Of a stretch of 64,000 bases of DNA, positions 1-12,200 are shown one piece after another. Below the pieces are notes generated by a model, which did not search any database, had not been told where the DNA came from, and saw nothing but the letters and a program-made list of their open reading frames with translations. Position 1 is the first letter of the stretch. Every line of letters begins with the position of its first letter. Source of the DNA: Anaspis maculata (lineage: Eukaryota; Arthropoda; Insecta; Coleoptera; Scraptiidae). Made by a program: the position numbers and the translations under genes. The DNA is taken from assembly GCA_949128115.1 (NCBI GenBank), contig OX421968.1, positions 53,833,423 to 53,897,422 of the forward strand. Reading direction: 5' to 3'.

Positions 1-279
1 TAACGACTTCAGTCTCCTGAAGATATTTCAGAAACGGCTCAACATATTTGATTCAAGTTTACGACGACTTCATGGTCATGAAATTAGAAATATTTTTGGC
101 GATTTACATGTCTTCACCTATTTTGGTTCTTGAGGTACATTTGTTCAACTTTTTATTTTTATGTCACCCTGAATATGCCGCCGGCATAGTTGGTATTGAT
201 GGCATTAAGTCTCAATCAAAAGAGAATGGATCGAACAACACCTCTACCAAGTGGCACCCTGCCATCATAAAACTCAAGG

Positions 280-1549
280 GGCCGTATTCATACCTCGCTT
301 TTAAGCTAAAAGCGCTATTAGAGCGATGCGCATTTAGGGGCATTTCTCATATTTCAGTGTTCAAAAAAACAAATTAACTCACAAATTAATTGCAATTAAG
401 TACATACAATCGCTCCCAATCGCAATAATGTATTTTTTTCACTACTAGCCGTGAAGTACATCATTATTAACCTGTTCCTCAACTGGGATGGCGATTTTCA
501 AGTAGTAAAAAAAATTCTATATAAACCACGGTCGAGAAAATTATTATAGCTTCAGCGCCTTATATCCCTCAGCTGCGCTTCGGGATCTAAACTGGCGCTT
601 CAGCTATAATAATACTTTCTCAACCTTGGTATATAATATACTATTTTTCACTACTAGCCGTGAAGTACATCATTATTAACCTGTTCCTGAACTAGAAAGG
701 CGATTTTCTAGTAGTAAAAAAAATACTATATAAACCACGGTCGAGAAAATTATTATAGCTTCAGCGCCTTATATCCCTCAGCTGCGCTTCGGGATCTAAA
801 CTGGCGCTTCAGCTATAATAATACTTTCTCAACCTTGGTATATAATATACTAATTTTGCACTACCTATATTAAATGCGTTATTTTACAACCTCAAAACAG
901 GGCCTAAAGTGACTCTTTTTAGCCCTTGGGCAAAAAAGTCGTCATGGCAACGAGCGCTCTTGATCCGTCAGAGGAGACGTCACCTTCTATTTTGACGTAA
1001 CTACTTGATGCGATGCAAAATGGACTTCAATTCGTCGGGAACACGGAGGACTACAAGAACAACAAAATTAGTACGTTTACCAAAACCAATAAATACCTGT
1101 TTTATACTAGTAAGCGATGTGGCCCCTGCAGCTACGTGTTCAAGATAGGTGACAGAATGTCGAGCTGCTTTCGAAGCACAGCCTACCTCAATTCTGAATT
1201 TTGTTGATCGCATGGTTGATCGTGCGACGTACCGTACAACCAAGTAATCAGCGCTGTCATGACAATTTTTCAACGACTCAATGACTCGAAATTTTCAGTC
1301 TTGCACTAGCCAGTGCAAAAAACATTGTATGCACCTTGGGCTAAAGTGCGTTTTTTCCCCTTGTGCTTGCTTCCCTCGGCCTACGGCCTCGGTCGCAATC
1401 TCGCACAGCGGTGAAAAAAAGTGGCACTTTATGCCCATGGTATAAATAGTACATAAATAACTATTTTAACACTGAAATATCAGAAATGTCCCTAAATGCG
1501 CATCGCTCTAATAGCGCTTTTAGCTTAAAAACGAGGTATGAATACGGCC
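280..1549. mobile_element. Palindromic element, terminal GGCCGTATTCATACC
   Basis: The ends are near-perfect inverted repeats: GGCCGTATTCATACCTCG at the left and its complement at the right. They extend about 85 bases, through a stretch with GCGCTATTAGAGCG, down to the TTTCAGTGTT region. AAGG flanks both sides (276-279 and 1551-1554). The 27.9-kb copy of the host repeat has no insertion at this point. Related ends (TATAAATACGGGCC) appear near 47.77 kb. No transposase is visible, so the element is non-autonomous. Confidence 0.75.
436..855. repeat. Two-copy 209-bp tandem repeat with internal hairpins
   Basis: The word ACTACTAGCCGTGAAGTACA recurs at 441 and 650, and the intervening sequence repeats almost unchanged. 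Each unit holds a strong hairpin: TTATTATAGCTTCAGCGCC pairs with GGCGCTTCAGCTATAATAA about 30 bases downstream. It lies inside the 280-1549 element. Confidence 0.85.
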
Positions 1550-1900
1550 GAAGGTCCGTACAGTCTTCGGCATCGAGCATCTGGACTATTTAGCTTTTCT
1601 TGTGTTTTGACGATGAAGGAGTGGACTGATGATGGAATATGTAAGGACCTTTCTTGTAGACAACACAATTTCCAACAATTTTGCCCCAAGTGCTTTTCCT
1701 CCAAGTGCCATCGTTTACGAGATAAACACGAAACACTGATCCTCAAGTTCTTCTCGAGGCCACAACGGCCGAAGCTCACACCGGATTATTGAGGAGTTTT
1801 AATATGTTGAACTACATGCTTAACTGAGCTTATATACAAAAATCCGGCTAGTTTTCATTTTTGTTCGCTATTTTTTCTATAATTCCTGGACTAAATAGCA

Positions 1901-3100
1901 TCTCAAAAACCATTTTAGAATGATGGATTCATTTCAGAAATCAGATATGTCCCGGATATTTTAATATTATTTTATGTCATTCCATGTCATTTCAAAGTAT
2001 GCAAAATATAATATTCTGAACATATTTGAGCTCTGAAGTGAATCCATCATCCTCAAAAAATTTCTTTTTTCGCCATTCTAGTTTTTCAATTTTTTTGTTC
2101 AGGAAAATGTTCAATCATGCATGTATGCATCATGGATTTTGTAATAAGGATGACAATGTGCATCGATTGTAGTGATGGAATAAAGGATGTGTCAAAAAAA
2201 AGCGAAAAAATTGCGACACTCTGTATGTGGTACCAACTGGAAAATTACACTTGGCATATTCAGCAACTACGGAAAAAATTATTTCAGGAAAGGGGAATTT
2301 AAATTTTCGGAAAATTCGATCCTATTATTCCGGAAATTTTCTTTTCTGTTCGAAAAAATACTCCTAATTTCTAATTTCTTGCCAGTTTTCGAATGAGTGT
2401 CTGTATTTTTTTTAGTTTTTTTCGGCAGACAGGTTGAGCCGAGGGGCTCGACAGAAAAGTCTATCTGTGCCTCTTTCGCATTGCCGATAGTCCGCATGCA
2501 GTCTGTCCTTGTGATGGAAATGACAGCCTTAAGATAGTGATTGGACCTTTTTGAATGATCGTCTATGGTAGAAGTAGGTAGTAAAGTAACCTGCGTCTGA
2601 CCGTGATGAGTACAGGGTCAGGGCCGCTGTTGCAGTAAAATCAGCGAAATGTAGGAAAGAATCGCACCTCCATTGTTCAAGCCAATAATCGAACGTGATT
2701 CCAGATACGCATATCATTGTATGACCACGCCGCGCGGCCGGGTCGAGTTAATGGTAAATATTTTGTCTTGACCGGTTGTCCGCAAATTCCGCAATGTCCA
2801 CATGGTGCCCGATGGTGTGTGGTTCGCGTTTTGGCGCATAACAGTAATATACCTACTAAGGCCCGGCATCCAATCGCGCTGCATGTATTTCTTCTAAGAC
2901 GTGGTTCACCATACGAACAGTGCATATATTATATTTAGGACTTAGGCTTATAGATGAATATTTCAGCAGTGAACTTTTTGAAAATTTCTATTTTCCAACA
3001 AAATTATCTTGCTTCAAAATTCATCTTTCTTAATTTTTGAAAATTTGTATTTCTTAAACGGTTCAAATAAGTACCCCCTAATTTGGCATATACAGGGTGA
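1901..3100. other. Unassigned AT-rich DNA
   Basis: No supported gene. Bases 2270-2440 are T/A-rich with short inverted stretches. Bases 2700-2930 are richer in GC and open on both strands for about 70-80 codons, but neither translation resembles a family I know. Confidence 0.4.
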
Positions 3101-3105
3101 TTCAC

Positions 3106-3290
3106 AAACAATATGCGACACTGCTTAATGCTAGATAGAGGACATCGAAGGTGAGTCTAGCAAATAATTTTTTTAGGGGATTGGATACGAAGATACAGGG
3201 TGTTTCCGCATATCTATTATATTCTACCCATCTCCCTGAGGTCTAAACTGCCCTGGACTATTTTCTGCTGATTTTCCGACACCCTGCATG
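3106..3290. repeat. Remnants of CAGGGTG-ended elements
   Basis: TACAGGGTGATTCAC at 3106 and TACAGGGTGTTTCC at 3196 match the termini of the foldbacks found elsewhere in this window. CCGACACCCTG at about 3278 could close a very short element that starts at 3198. No clean duplication is seen. Confidence 0.4.
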
Positions 3291-5689
3291 GATCATGGGT
3301 GCAATATACCTATGTAGGTACTCTACATAAATGTAGAGCATATAGTGTTCACCTATGTAGATACCTATTTCAAGTTTCACAATTCATTATCGATAATTTG
3401 GAAGATTTAGGCTCCAGGTAGGTACCTATTTCGGAAGGAATATCTCGCTTGTACGATGGAGACTGGAAAGTAAAATATTTAAGTAGGTAGTAGGTACCTA
3501 CATTGAATAAGACTGCAGCTACAATGTGATCGACAACCGGCAATCCATACCATAGTCGCAGCCAGCTGCCCTTGACTCAACGTCCACTGACCTGATGGTT
3601 CGCCAATTCCCTCCTACCGCTCTACTAACTTCTCTGCTAGTGATGCCACTAACTATTTAACATGATTTTCAGATTATTATCAATGGTTACAATGATCCTA
3701 TTCACATCTATACTTGCTACAGCATCATTCGGTTTTAATAATTAAAACCTCTTTTTTTTCTTATCATTTCGCCTAATCTGCCAATTTTTTCAACTTGCTA
3801 GCAGTTTTATTGTTCGTAACTTTTTTAATAGGTATGTGTGCGTGTGTGTTTGTGTGTGTGGATTGTGACTCGATAAAGTTTTTGACCAGAGCAATTTGCG
3901 GATCTGCGATCTGAGCGAGTGAGCGCAACTTCGGTGCCATTTAGTTAGTGTCGGTCTGTATGGCGAGCACACTACACGCCCAACAAGATAGCTGCACAAT
4001 TTCAAGTTCGATTTGCTCAAACAAATACATCTTATTGAGTGCCACTCATTCGGATAACAACAACGGTACGTGGTGAGTAGGTTACCTGTTCTTTTTCATC
4101 ACCGTAAAAATCACCACAGAAGTCAACCAATAGACCTATAAGTACTGATATACTCATTTTCTACTAGAATTATAACTTATTGTTCCTTTGTTCACGGCAG
4201 CTCACATTGTTACATTTATCGCACAAAAGATCGAAAGATAAAAAAAATTGAAAACATTTTTTGGAACCCTCATGTATGTAAAACTCGCGGTGATAATGGT
4301 GATGGTAGGTACAAAAAAAAAACTCCGCCACTACGTCTGGCGAGGCTCAAAAACAGCTCCGGAGCAGGACCAAGGCAAGGTGTGGAGGGCTTTTGTTTGC
4401 CATGAAACTATGAATGTTATTCAAATGATTTTTGATTCAACAAATTCAAGTGCTATATGGCAAAAAAAAACAAAGCCTTATTCTTAAGAGACGCAGTTGA
4501 CTTAGAAACTTTTGATTTTATACCTACTTCTTCAGAGTCCTGATTCCCGAGTCGTAACTATTGTGATTGGGTTGTCAAAAATAAGTGGAGATATGTTTTT
4601 TGACCTATGCTAATTAAATGACCTGACTAAACAGCAATTTACAAAAAACTCCGGTTACTAATCACATCATCATTATTGGTATAGGTCCTTACCACCAACT
4701 ATGAGAGAACTCAGAATGTAAAATGCGTAGGCTACGTACCTCGCAGATTAACCGAAATATTTCGCATAAAGTAGATAGGTACAAGTGGTACAACACAAAT
4801 GTCTTTTGAAAATTGAAATGAACTGCCGAAGTTGAAAACATCAAGAATTATTGATTATATCAAAAGTCAACAGGACCGGTGGCTAAACAGTGAAAAACTG
4901 TATAGCAAACGCAGAGCAGATGGACATCAAAAGCCTACAGCGATTTAAGTTGATGTGCAAGCGGCATTGTTGCCAGCAGGGATGTACCATGTACCATCGA
5001 CATTTGCAAGTAAATCGTCCATACTTAACGTTACATATTGCATGAAAAACTCTGAGAGACTATTGTCAGGTGGTAGACGTTATATTGTCACACGGGATGT
5101 GATTTTTTTCAAAAAAATTGGACGCCGTCGCCGCTCCAGATGCTTTAGGGCTAGATTTCAAGTTGGATATCCGCCCGCGCAAGTGTAGCGTAAGTCCAAT
5201 TTTACTATGCAACACCCAGGCTTATCCTGCTGGAAATCAAACCCAGAGTGCCATACTTTGCCGAGCAGGTACACACCCGAACAGGGTGGCAGCTTTGCGC
5301 AGTGTCAGTATCATAAGCGACGAGGTTGATCCGAGATGCTCCTAACTGAAAACGTTTATTACTTTTAACCGTAAATAGCGCATATTTTTCGTTTTTTTTT
5401 TCGCGAAAATGCTGTTTTTTTTCTCCTTAATTTTGGATTAACGTTGAGATTAATTTTATATACAATGAGATAGATAACCTTTACAGTTTTTATCTTTTCG
5501 GCGTGGTCTAGGTGCAGGAATATCATCCTGCTAGAATACAAAGTCACATTCTTCAAAACAATTTTTGATTCCAATCCATCGGGTAGAATAATTGAATGAT
5601 AAAGTTTTGATCTTTGACATTTTTTATTATCTGACGGATGACAGATAGGGCAATACTTCAAACTGTTCTAAATACAGTTTTTCGAGGGC
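3291..5689. other. Unassigned upstream region
   Basis: No gene can be supported. There is a GT-rich simple run at about 3833-3862. The patch at 3880-4075 is less AT-rich and ends in GTGGTGAGTAGG, which fits a splice donor, so it could be a noncoding exon of the downstream gene. That idea rests only on the donor-like site. ORFs of up to 98 codons on the minus strand at 5365-5661 are low-complexity and unconvincing. Confidence 0.3.
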
Positions 5690-6035
5690 TTTCGAATGAC
5701 ATATTGCAAGTCGAGGTCCGTGAGATATAGCTTCTCACATTTGTTGGTAGTGAAAGTTCGGGTTGACAGAAGATGACAGCCAAAAACTAATGGGCTTATT
5801 CCACGGACCAACAATGTCCGCATATCAAATTTAAAGTCGATCGGGTCAACGGTTCGGCAGTTATCGTCGAAGATCACCGACAGACAGACACACACACAAA
5901 CAGACGTTATTCTGAAAATCGTCTTGGGGACCTGAAAATGAATATTTCTGGTGAAATCTCAAAACTTTTTCTACACGATTACAATACTTTCCCTTTCATG
6001 CTGGTGGTGGGGGCTCGGGAAAGTAAAATATAGGT
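5690..6035. repeat. Interspersed repeat fragment with GACAGACAGACAC tract
   Basis: The run CCGACAGACAGACACACAC, then ACGTTATTCTGAAAATCGTC, then AATACTTTCCCTTTCATG and GGGAAAGTAAAAT follow the order I remember from dispersed arthropod repeats. The assignment is by recollection of that pattern, and no termini were found. Confidence 0.4.
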
Positions 6036-6142
6036 TTTATTTGATCTTCCCAAAAACGTCACTCGAGTGACACTACAATACACTAATCGCTAAAGAGATT
6101 TTGAAGAGATATTGTATAACGAGGTACCTACCTGCTCAAATG

Positions 6143-6150
6143 TATAAAAG
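6143..6150 (+). promoter_or_regulatory. TATA box of a probable internal promoter
   Basis: TATAAAAG stands 62 bases ahead of the ATG at 6212. A start site about 25-30 bases downstream (near 6172) would give a short leader followed by the first coding exon, whose donor phase matches the next exon. The element itself is seen; promoter activity is inferred. Confidence 0.5.
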
Positions 6151-6211
6151 TGCTGAGACTGCCGCGATTTTTAATTTACTACTGACAAATTACGACTGCC
6201 GAGACTTCTGC

Positions 6212-6254
6212 ATGTTATTCAAAAGTTCCGGTTGCCGATCGAACAATACGGTCG
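6212..6254 (+). CDS. PDZ gene, exon 1 (short-isoform start)
   Basis: ATG at 6212 begins a 14-codon leader peptide (MLFKSSGCRSNNTV). It ends in phase 1 before the donor GTACGT, exactly the phase required by the acceptor at 6726. The TATA box upstream supports it as a first exon. An alternative is that translation starts at the internal ATG 6741, or that upstream exons outside the window splice to 6727. Confidence 0.5.
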
Positions 6255-9200
6255 GTACGTAATACGGACGTATCGTATTTTAGTGTTATCTTTATATTTA
6301 TAATTCTTTTCTATATCTCATAATAATGATAGTATGTATATATTAATAATAATAATAACAGGAGGAATCTACCAGGTACCAATATAAATAGATTGCCAAG
6401 TACGAAAGATACCGCATCATATTTATGTATATAAGTTCTCATTAGAATTTAGGAGAATTAAGTTGATTGATCATTCTTTTTTCAAGTTATACTGAAAGCG
6501 AGAACATAATTAATGGTGTCTGAAGATTTTGATCTCATGTTGCTTCAAATAACTGCTTTTAGAGATGAGTCCCCTTTCTTAAAAACATAAATTGGTTGAA
6601 ATCATGTTCAGTGCTTTCTCACTTATGGTAGAGATCGGTTACAGACTGATACGCTGACAGATACTTGAAAAAAAACAACAGATCTTCAAGTTTTACGTCA
6701 CGATATTGATGTTACAATTTTTACAGATATCAATGGAAACATGGACACACTTTCAAGTGATTCGAGGCAACCACCTGATGGACACGAGTTTCCAGACTAC
6801 GTTGAAATCAATTCTGAGGTACCTGTCGTCCGCCAAAATTGCCACAGCTCATACACTCAACAGCTGAATATCTTAACAACTGACGATTCGCCATCCACCG
6901 TCAAAACTTGCAAGTCGACAGAATGTTTGAATCAAAATAGAAGTTCCTTCAACGATTTTTCTAGTGTGTCCATACAGAATAAGCCTTTCAGTAAGATAAA
7001 TAGTATATCAAATAGTGATCTTAGTTCTATTACGAATTCTAAAGACGATGTGACCTTAAGACGACCGGGTGTGGAATCGACCCTTCACACGAGATCGCAG
7101 AGTATGATCGACATGTCATCAATATCCAAACACCAAAAAGGTGATCGCTGGAATCAGCTGGCTGAGCAGAGAAAGAAGGGTCTGTCAAAACTAAAAGGAC
7201 TCGTCATACCAGAACATGTGTCGGAAAACGAAGCAGCTCCCGGAATCAACATACCTGAAATTATAAGCCAGTCCACGTTCCTTGTAGATACGAAAGCAAT
7301 TTCAAATGAAAACAGAATGAACCATCATGAGGTTGAGCCATTGACATTGCCGTTAACGACACCTGTTTGGACTTTGAACAGCACGATCCCAAAGTATTCG
7401 CCTGCATTCAAACGTAAAAGCCTTCAAATCTACCCTCCATGTAGGAATTATAAAGAAGAATCGCAGACAGAAACGCAGATAGTATCTATTACCACGAATA
7501 AGAACTTGCATTCGTCGCTCAAGTCAATTGAAAGGCCGACACTGAAATCTAAAACAGACAACGATGATCTTCGACTGGACAATTTATCGGATGCTCCCAA
7601 GTCATTAGAGAGCATTACATCACCGACCAAGTCGGATTGCAGCTTCGATTACGTTTCAAATTCGTTCCAGGCGAAACCGCTCGGCAAAATCTGCAAGGAA
7701 TCTCCACAATTGCACAAAGAACTGAGAAAATCCGAGGATGAAAGTGACAGTGATTCAGCAGTCAGCTCAAGCCAATCTAGTTACATATCGAGGTGTTCGC
7801 CGCCACCTTCACCGACAAGAACTTGCGAAACGTTGGATTTCGAATCGAAACAGGATAGCTTTCACCAGCGCCTCTTGAAACCGGCCAGCGTTGAAGCCAT
7901 CAACAGGAAGAATATCTTGGCATCAGCTAAATGCCGAAGTGGAAAAGACTTCAAAGATGGATCCCTCTTAATAGACAGGAAGCGTGACGACAGCGCAGAA
8001 TCCGATAGTTCACCATTGGTCCATTCTTTGATACTTCATGAACCACAACTTGAATCGGTGAAGCATACAGTTCTAACAAGCGATCTGCGGAGTAGCTGCG
8101 AAGAGCCAGTTCGTAGAACGAGCTCACTTTCCCAGAATGGTACTGGCACGAACCGTCACAACGAGAAAGGTAAGCATATTTGTATGTACTCGTAATAATA
8201 CAGGTTGTCCCGGAATAAGTGTTACAAAACTCTCAGGGTGATAGAAAATTAAAAAATAAGGGGACTTTTCTCTATAAACATACCCGCGCAAACGCAAAAT
8301 AACGGAGATACAGACATTCAAAGTAGTTTTTTCAAAAACAGTTTTTCAAGGGACCTGTTTTAGTAAACTTTGGTTTGAATTTGAATGGAATCGGTTGAAC
8401 AGTTCAAAAGTTATGCAGAAAAAACTGTTTTAAAAAAACAAGTTTGAAGGCCTGTATCTCCGTTATTATGCGTTTGCGAGAGCATGTTTATCGACAAAAG
8501 TCACCTTATTTTTCATTTTTTTATGTCACTCTGAGTTTTATAACACTTATTCCGGGACACCTGTAGATCACAGAATTCTAGAGAGGTATTGAAAATTGTA
8601 GCAGATAGAAAAGTATCCTACCATAGCAGATAAGAATACATTAAGAATTAATGTAGTACCACCATTGACTGAGCAATCTCAAGGCACGCAACCAGTGACA
8701 TATATGTTAAACTGACTTTGGTTTTAACTGAACTTCAATGGTTTCGAGTTTCGACACATATGGAGCCACAGTTGTGAAGTTTTTGCGGTTTCATGCAGAT
8801 TTTTTTGTGATAAGTATGAAAGGGAAATGGACACGAGAACCAAGGCCCTCTTTCAGTACTTGACTATTTATATTCGAAAAGTATTCCAGTGCAAAGCTGT
8901 AATTATTGAGAGCTGCTCAAAATCCAAGTAACAGACTTCACTTTAGTGGCGTCACCTGATGGTCAGTTAATCCAAAAGATCTGGTTGCCTATCTTGGCAA
9001 ATAGGCAAACTCCTGTCCTATTGTTGTAGGTTATACCAAATGAGATTGTGTTCACCTCGCGAAATTATCAAAACAGTTGTTGATTTTTAGTGTTTTTTCT
9101 TTGGGCTATGAGTCATTCCTGAAACAATCATGCATAATAGGGCGATTGCATGTAGAGGTCAAATCGTGTGTCATATCATAACTGTCAATCGCGTCATTTT

Positions 9201-12200
9201 GGTACTTGAATAACCAAACAGTTATCTCGGTTCACCAATCCACGTTTCCCGAAAGGCTTCTGCGCATACCTGTGAAAGTAGGACGTTGCCATATCTCATA
9301 TCACGACAACAAGTTGACAACACTGTAATACGGTGTGCGTGTGTAATGTCACGCAAATTTCAGCTGACAGCGCTTAACGTCGATTTGACGTTTCGACAGA
9401 TCTAACCAAATAACGCTCTTGTTTCGTCGATCGCCTTGCAGCTCGTTGTGTTTCTTATCACCTGAATCTTTTCTGCGTCTTTCTGCCATACGGCACACAA
9501 CATTTCATTCTGAACAATATTAAATGTTGAATGGTTAGGAGGTTATGTTTGTTGTTTGTTTACATTTCGATTATTGATTGACAGTTGCCATTGACAGTGA
9601 CACTTCGTGCGTCAAAATTAAAATTACCGCGCTCTGCAGGTATGCGTTCTCATGTGTGCGCTGAAGTGATGTACGGTGATGGTAAACGTGGATTACCCGT
9701 GAGAAATCTTTCCATATTTTTGACGCTGAAAAATGCTCTGTAAATGTTGTGTGCTACACTGCGCTCGAAGTTCAAGAAACAAAAATTGTATAAAATTTCA
9801 CAAGTTTCTCACGGATGAAGCCCTGAAGAAGCAATATGGGCCGTTGTTTTCTTTCCCACTCGACATGCTCGACTTCCATTTGCAATTTGCAAAACATAAA
9901 CAAACAAAACGAATCGCGATAATCTGGATCTGGCGCAAGCGCTCAGACAAGCTGAACCAACATCATGCAATAGGCTACTTTGTTTGGGCAGGTGCGCATG
10001 CTTCAGGGCTCAAAGTTTTGAAAACTTTCGTACACCTGTCACTTGGATGGCAACGCTGCATGCTCTGTCTAGCCGTCTGACCAACTACTGATTCCTGGCT
10101 GTCACTTTTACACATACCGTAAATGCATCTCTTCGTAGCTTCTTTGAACTTCCTTCTCGGTACAGCCATTTTCAACAAGTTGTATTCTTTCGTCAAAACA
10201 TGAGCAAATGAAATGTAGGTCAGGTAGAAACGAGGAGTGCGATCATAATTGTCACAAGTGACAGTTGGCGCCGATGTCTTGCTGTTTTGAGCGCTGTTGC
10301 CGTTTTCGTTGTTCCTGAACTTCCACAAATAATTATTGAACTTAATTGCAATGAAACATTTCCTTTGAATAAAGAAAATGATATCTAACATTCAACCATA
10401 ATATATTTGTGGAATTTTAGTGCACTACAAAATTTTTACTGTTAATTTTCAATATCGGTGTACGAAACTATGAAATTCGCGCCAGACATGCGCACTCAAA
10501 AAAACCGAAACGAAGGGACCTATTGCCCTATTATTGAAAAGTTCTGAATAAAATTCGTACATACGTACTTAGCATACGTTGTTGCCTATAATCAGGGCTG
10601 GGCAAAATACTACGAAAAATGTATTTAAATACAAAATACACGATCCAAGATAGTCGAAATACAAAATACGTATTTTGGAAAACTGAGAAATTCCAAAATA
10701 CAAAATACAACCTAGAGTATTCCAAATACAAAATACAAAATACATTCTTATTGCGTATTTCAACCATTTTATTGGAAAAACCGTAAAATGCAAATATTTC
10801 AATGGGAACACTTCATTGATTAAGTCGCAACAATAAGTAAATTATTATGAACTATGTAAAGACAAATAAAATAAACATAAAGTGAAGAAAACTTCATATT
10901 CAAACCTATTCTTCACTTCATTCATCAATTCTTCAAAATAACAAATGTTGATTTCCTTTGGGGACAACCAGCTTTTCGAAAATATTGTCCGACATCCGAC
11001 ATGGAACCTCTCGTGGCTGACAGTAGGATGCACTTACCAGTAAAACGTAAAACGTAAAAGATGCAATCGAACTCATTATCGAACCCAGATAGTGTGCAAA
11101 AGCAAGAAATGTCAATGGGGTGAATATAGTGGGCGCTTTCCATTTAAAACATTTGTGTCAGTTTGTGTCAGCTTGTGTTAGCTTGTGTCGATGAGACAAA
11201 GGAACACAGATCAAATGGAACGCATTTGTGTCAATTTGTGTCGACACAAGTCTACTTGTGTCAGTAAATGGAAAACGCCCAGTATTAACAATGGTATTAC
11301 CGGAACAATTTCGGCCCGAACAGACTAAAAGAGCATGGGAAACAAATGTATTTTGTATCTTGTATTTTGAAAATCAAAATTCTTCTCCGAAAAATGTATT
11401 AAAATACAAAATACGAAATACTAGCTGCCTGAACTATTCCAAAATACAAAATACAAATACTTCTCAATCAAATGTATTTAAATACAAAATACAAAATACT
11501 TAAATGTATTTCAAATACGTATTTCAAATACTTGTATTTGAAATACCGCCCAGCCCTGCCTATAATATAGCGTTCCCTACGAGACCCCGTAATTTGGCCA
11601 TATCACCACTTGTAGCGTCGCATCGCGAATACCTAGTGTCATTTGAGTAAGTCAGTCCCGAAGGTGGACAGCCTTCCTGGGCGTAGTCTGGTGGGTGACC
11701 CTCAAGGTAGCTTTTCAAAACTTGCTGAAGCAGCGCCAGCAGTTCTAAACTTGCTAATTTCCGAAACTTTGCTAATTTTTCATAACAGTAATTTAATTTT
11801 CATAACCCTAGTTTAACTTGAGCTAAAATTCATAAACCTTGCTTATCATTACCTGAAGTCCTACTTTTCAAAACTTAATTTCACCAAAATATAGCAACGT
11901 AGTACTTTTCAAAATTCAAGCGTTTGTGTCGTTATTTGTTTCCAACCTCAACTAACAATTCACTATAGCTGAGCCGAGTGGGCTTAGCTATTTTCTTGTT
12001 TTACAAGTCTTGCCCGTACCGTACCGAATAAAAAAAAAAACAAGTGGCGCCCTTTACCATCATCCTGTTTCAAGGAGATTCAGCCCACCCGACCCCTGAG
12101 AAGGCTGAGCTCGGGATCGCTGCCTAAGTTGTTCTGTTTGTGCTCCAGCTTTGGTAAGTGTCGCTGCCTCTTTTGTTTTCCCGGCAGGTCCCTGTTGGAC

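Larger units (their letters stand above)
60..1900. repeat. Middle module of the 26-28 kb palindromic element family, interrupted
   Basis: Bases 85-279 and 1551-1880 match the central parts of the elements near 25.9-26.5 kb and 27.75-28.2 kb, including the shared words GAATATGCCGCC and CATCATAAAACTCAAGG. The long inverted arms of those elements are not seen here, so this is a partial copy. It is split by the element at 280-1549. Open frames in it are short and not conserved between copies, so I call no gene. Confidence 0.75.
9137..9976. mobile_element. Non-autonomous element carrying a THAP-like exon, copy 1
   Basis: The ends AATAGGGCGATTGCATG and CATGCAATAGGC are imperfect inverted repeats. 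The element matches, in reverse orientation, the copy at about 12231-12731, but is enlarged by the MITE at 9240-9691. The copied core includes the start of a THAP-type reading frame (9733). P-element transposases begin with a THAP domain, so a deleted P-like element or a captured host exon are both possible. Confidence 0.6.

Noticed and set aside
2677..2938. Overlapping Cys-rich minus and + frames
   Set aside because: The Cys spacing (CGHCGIC) hints at zinc binding, but there is no further support and both strands are open.
5118..5345. 75-codon + strand ORF with GC-richer composition
   Set aside because: No motif or splice support. Looked for a tRNA as well and found no cloverleaf.
10531..10811. 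Minus-strand ORFs of about 80 codons rich in F, Y and L
   Set aside because: They arise from the AAATACAAAATAC repeats of the hAT-like element.
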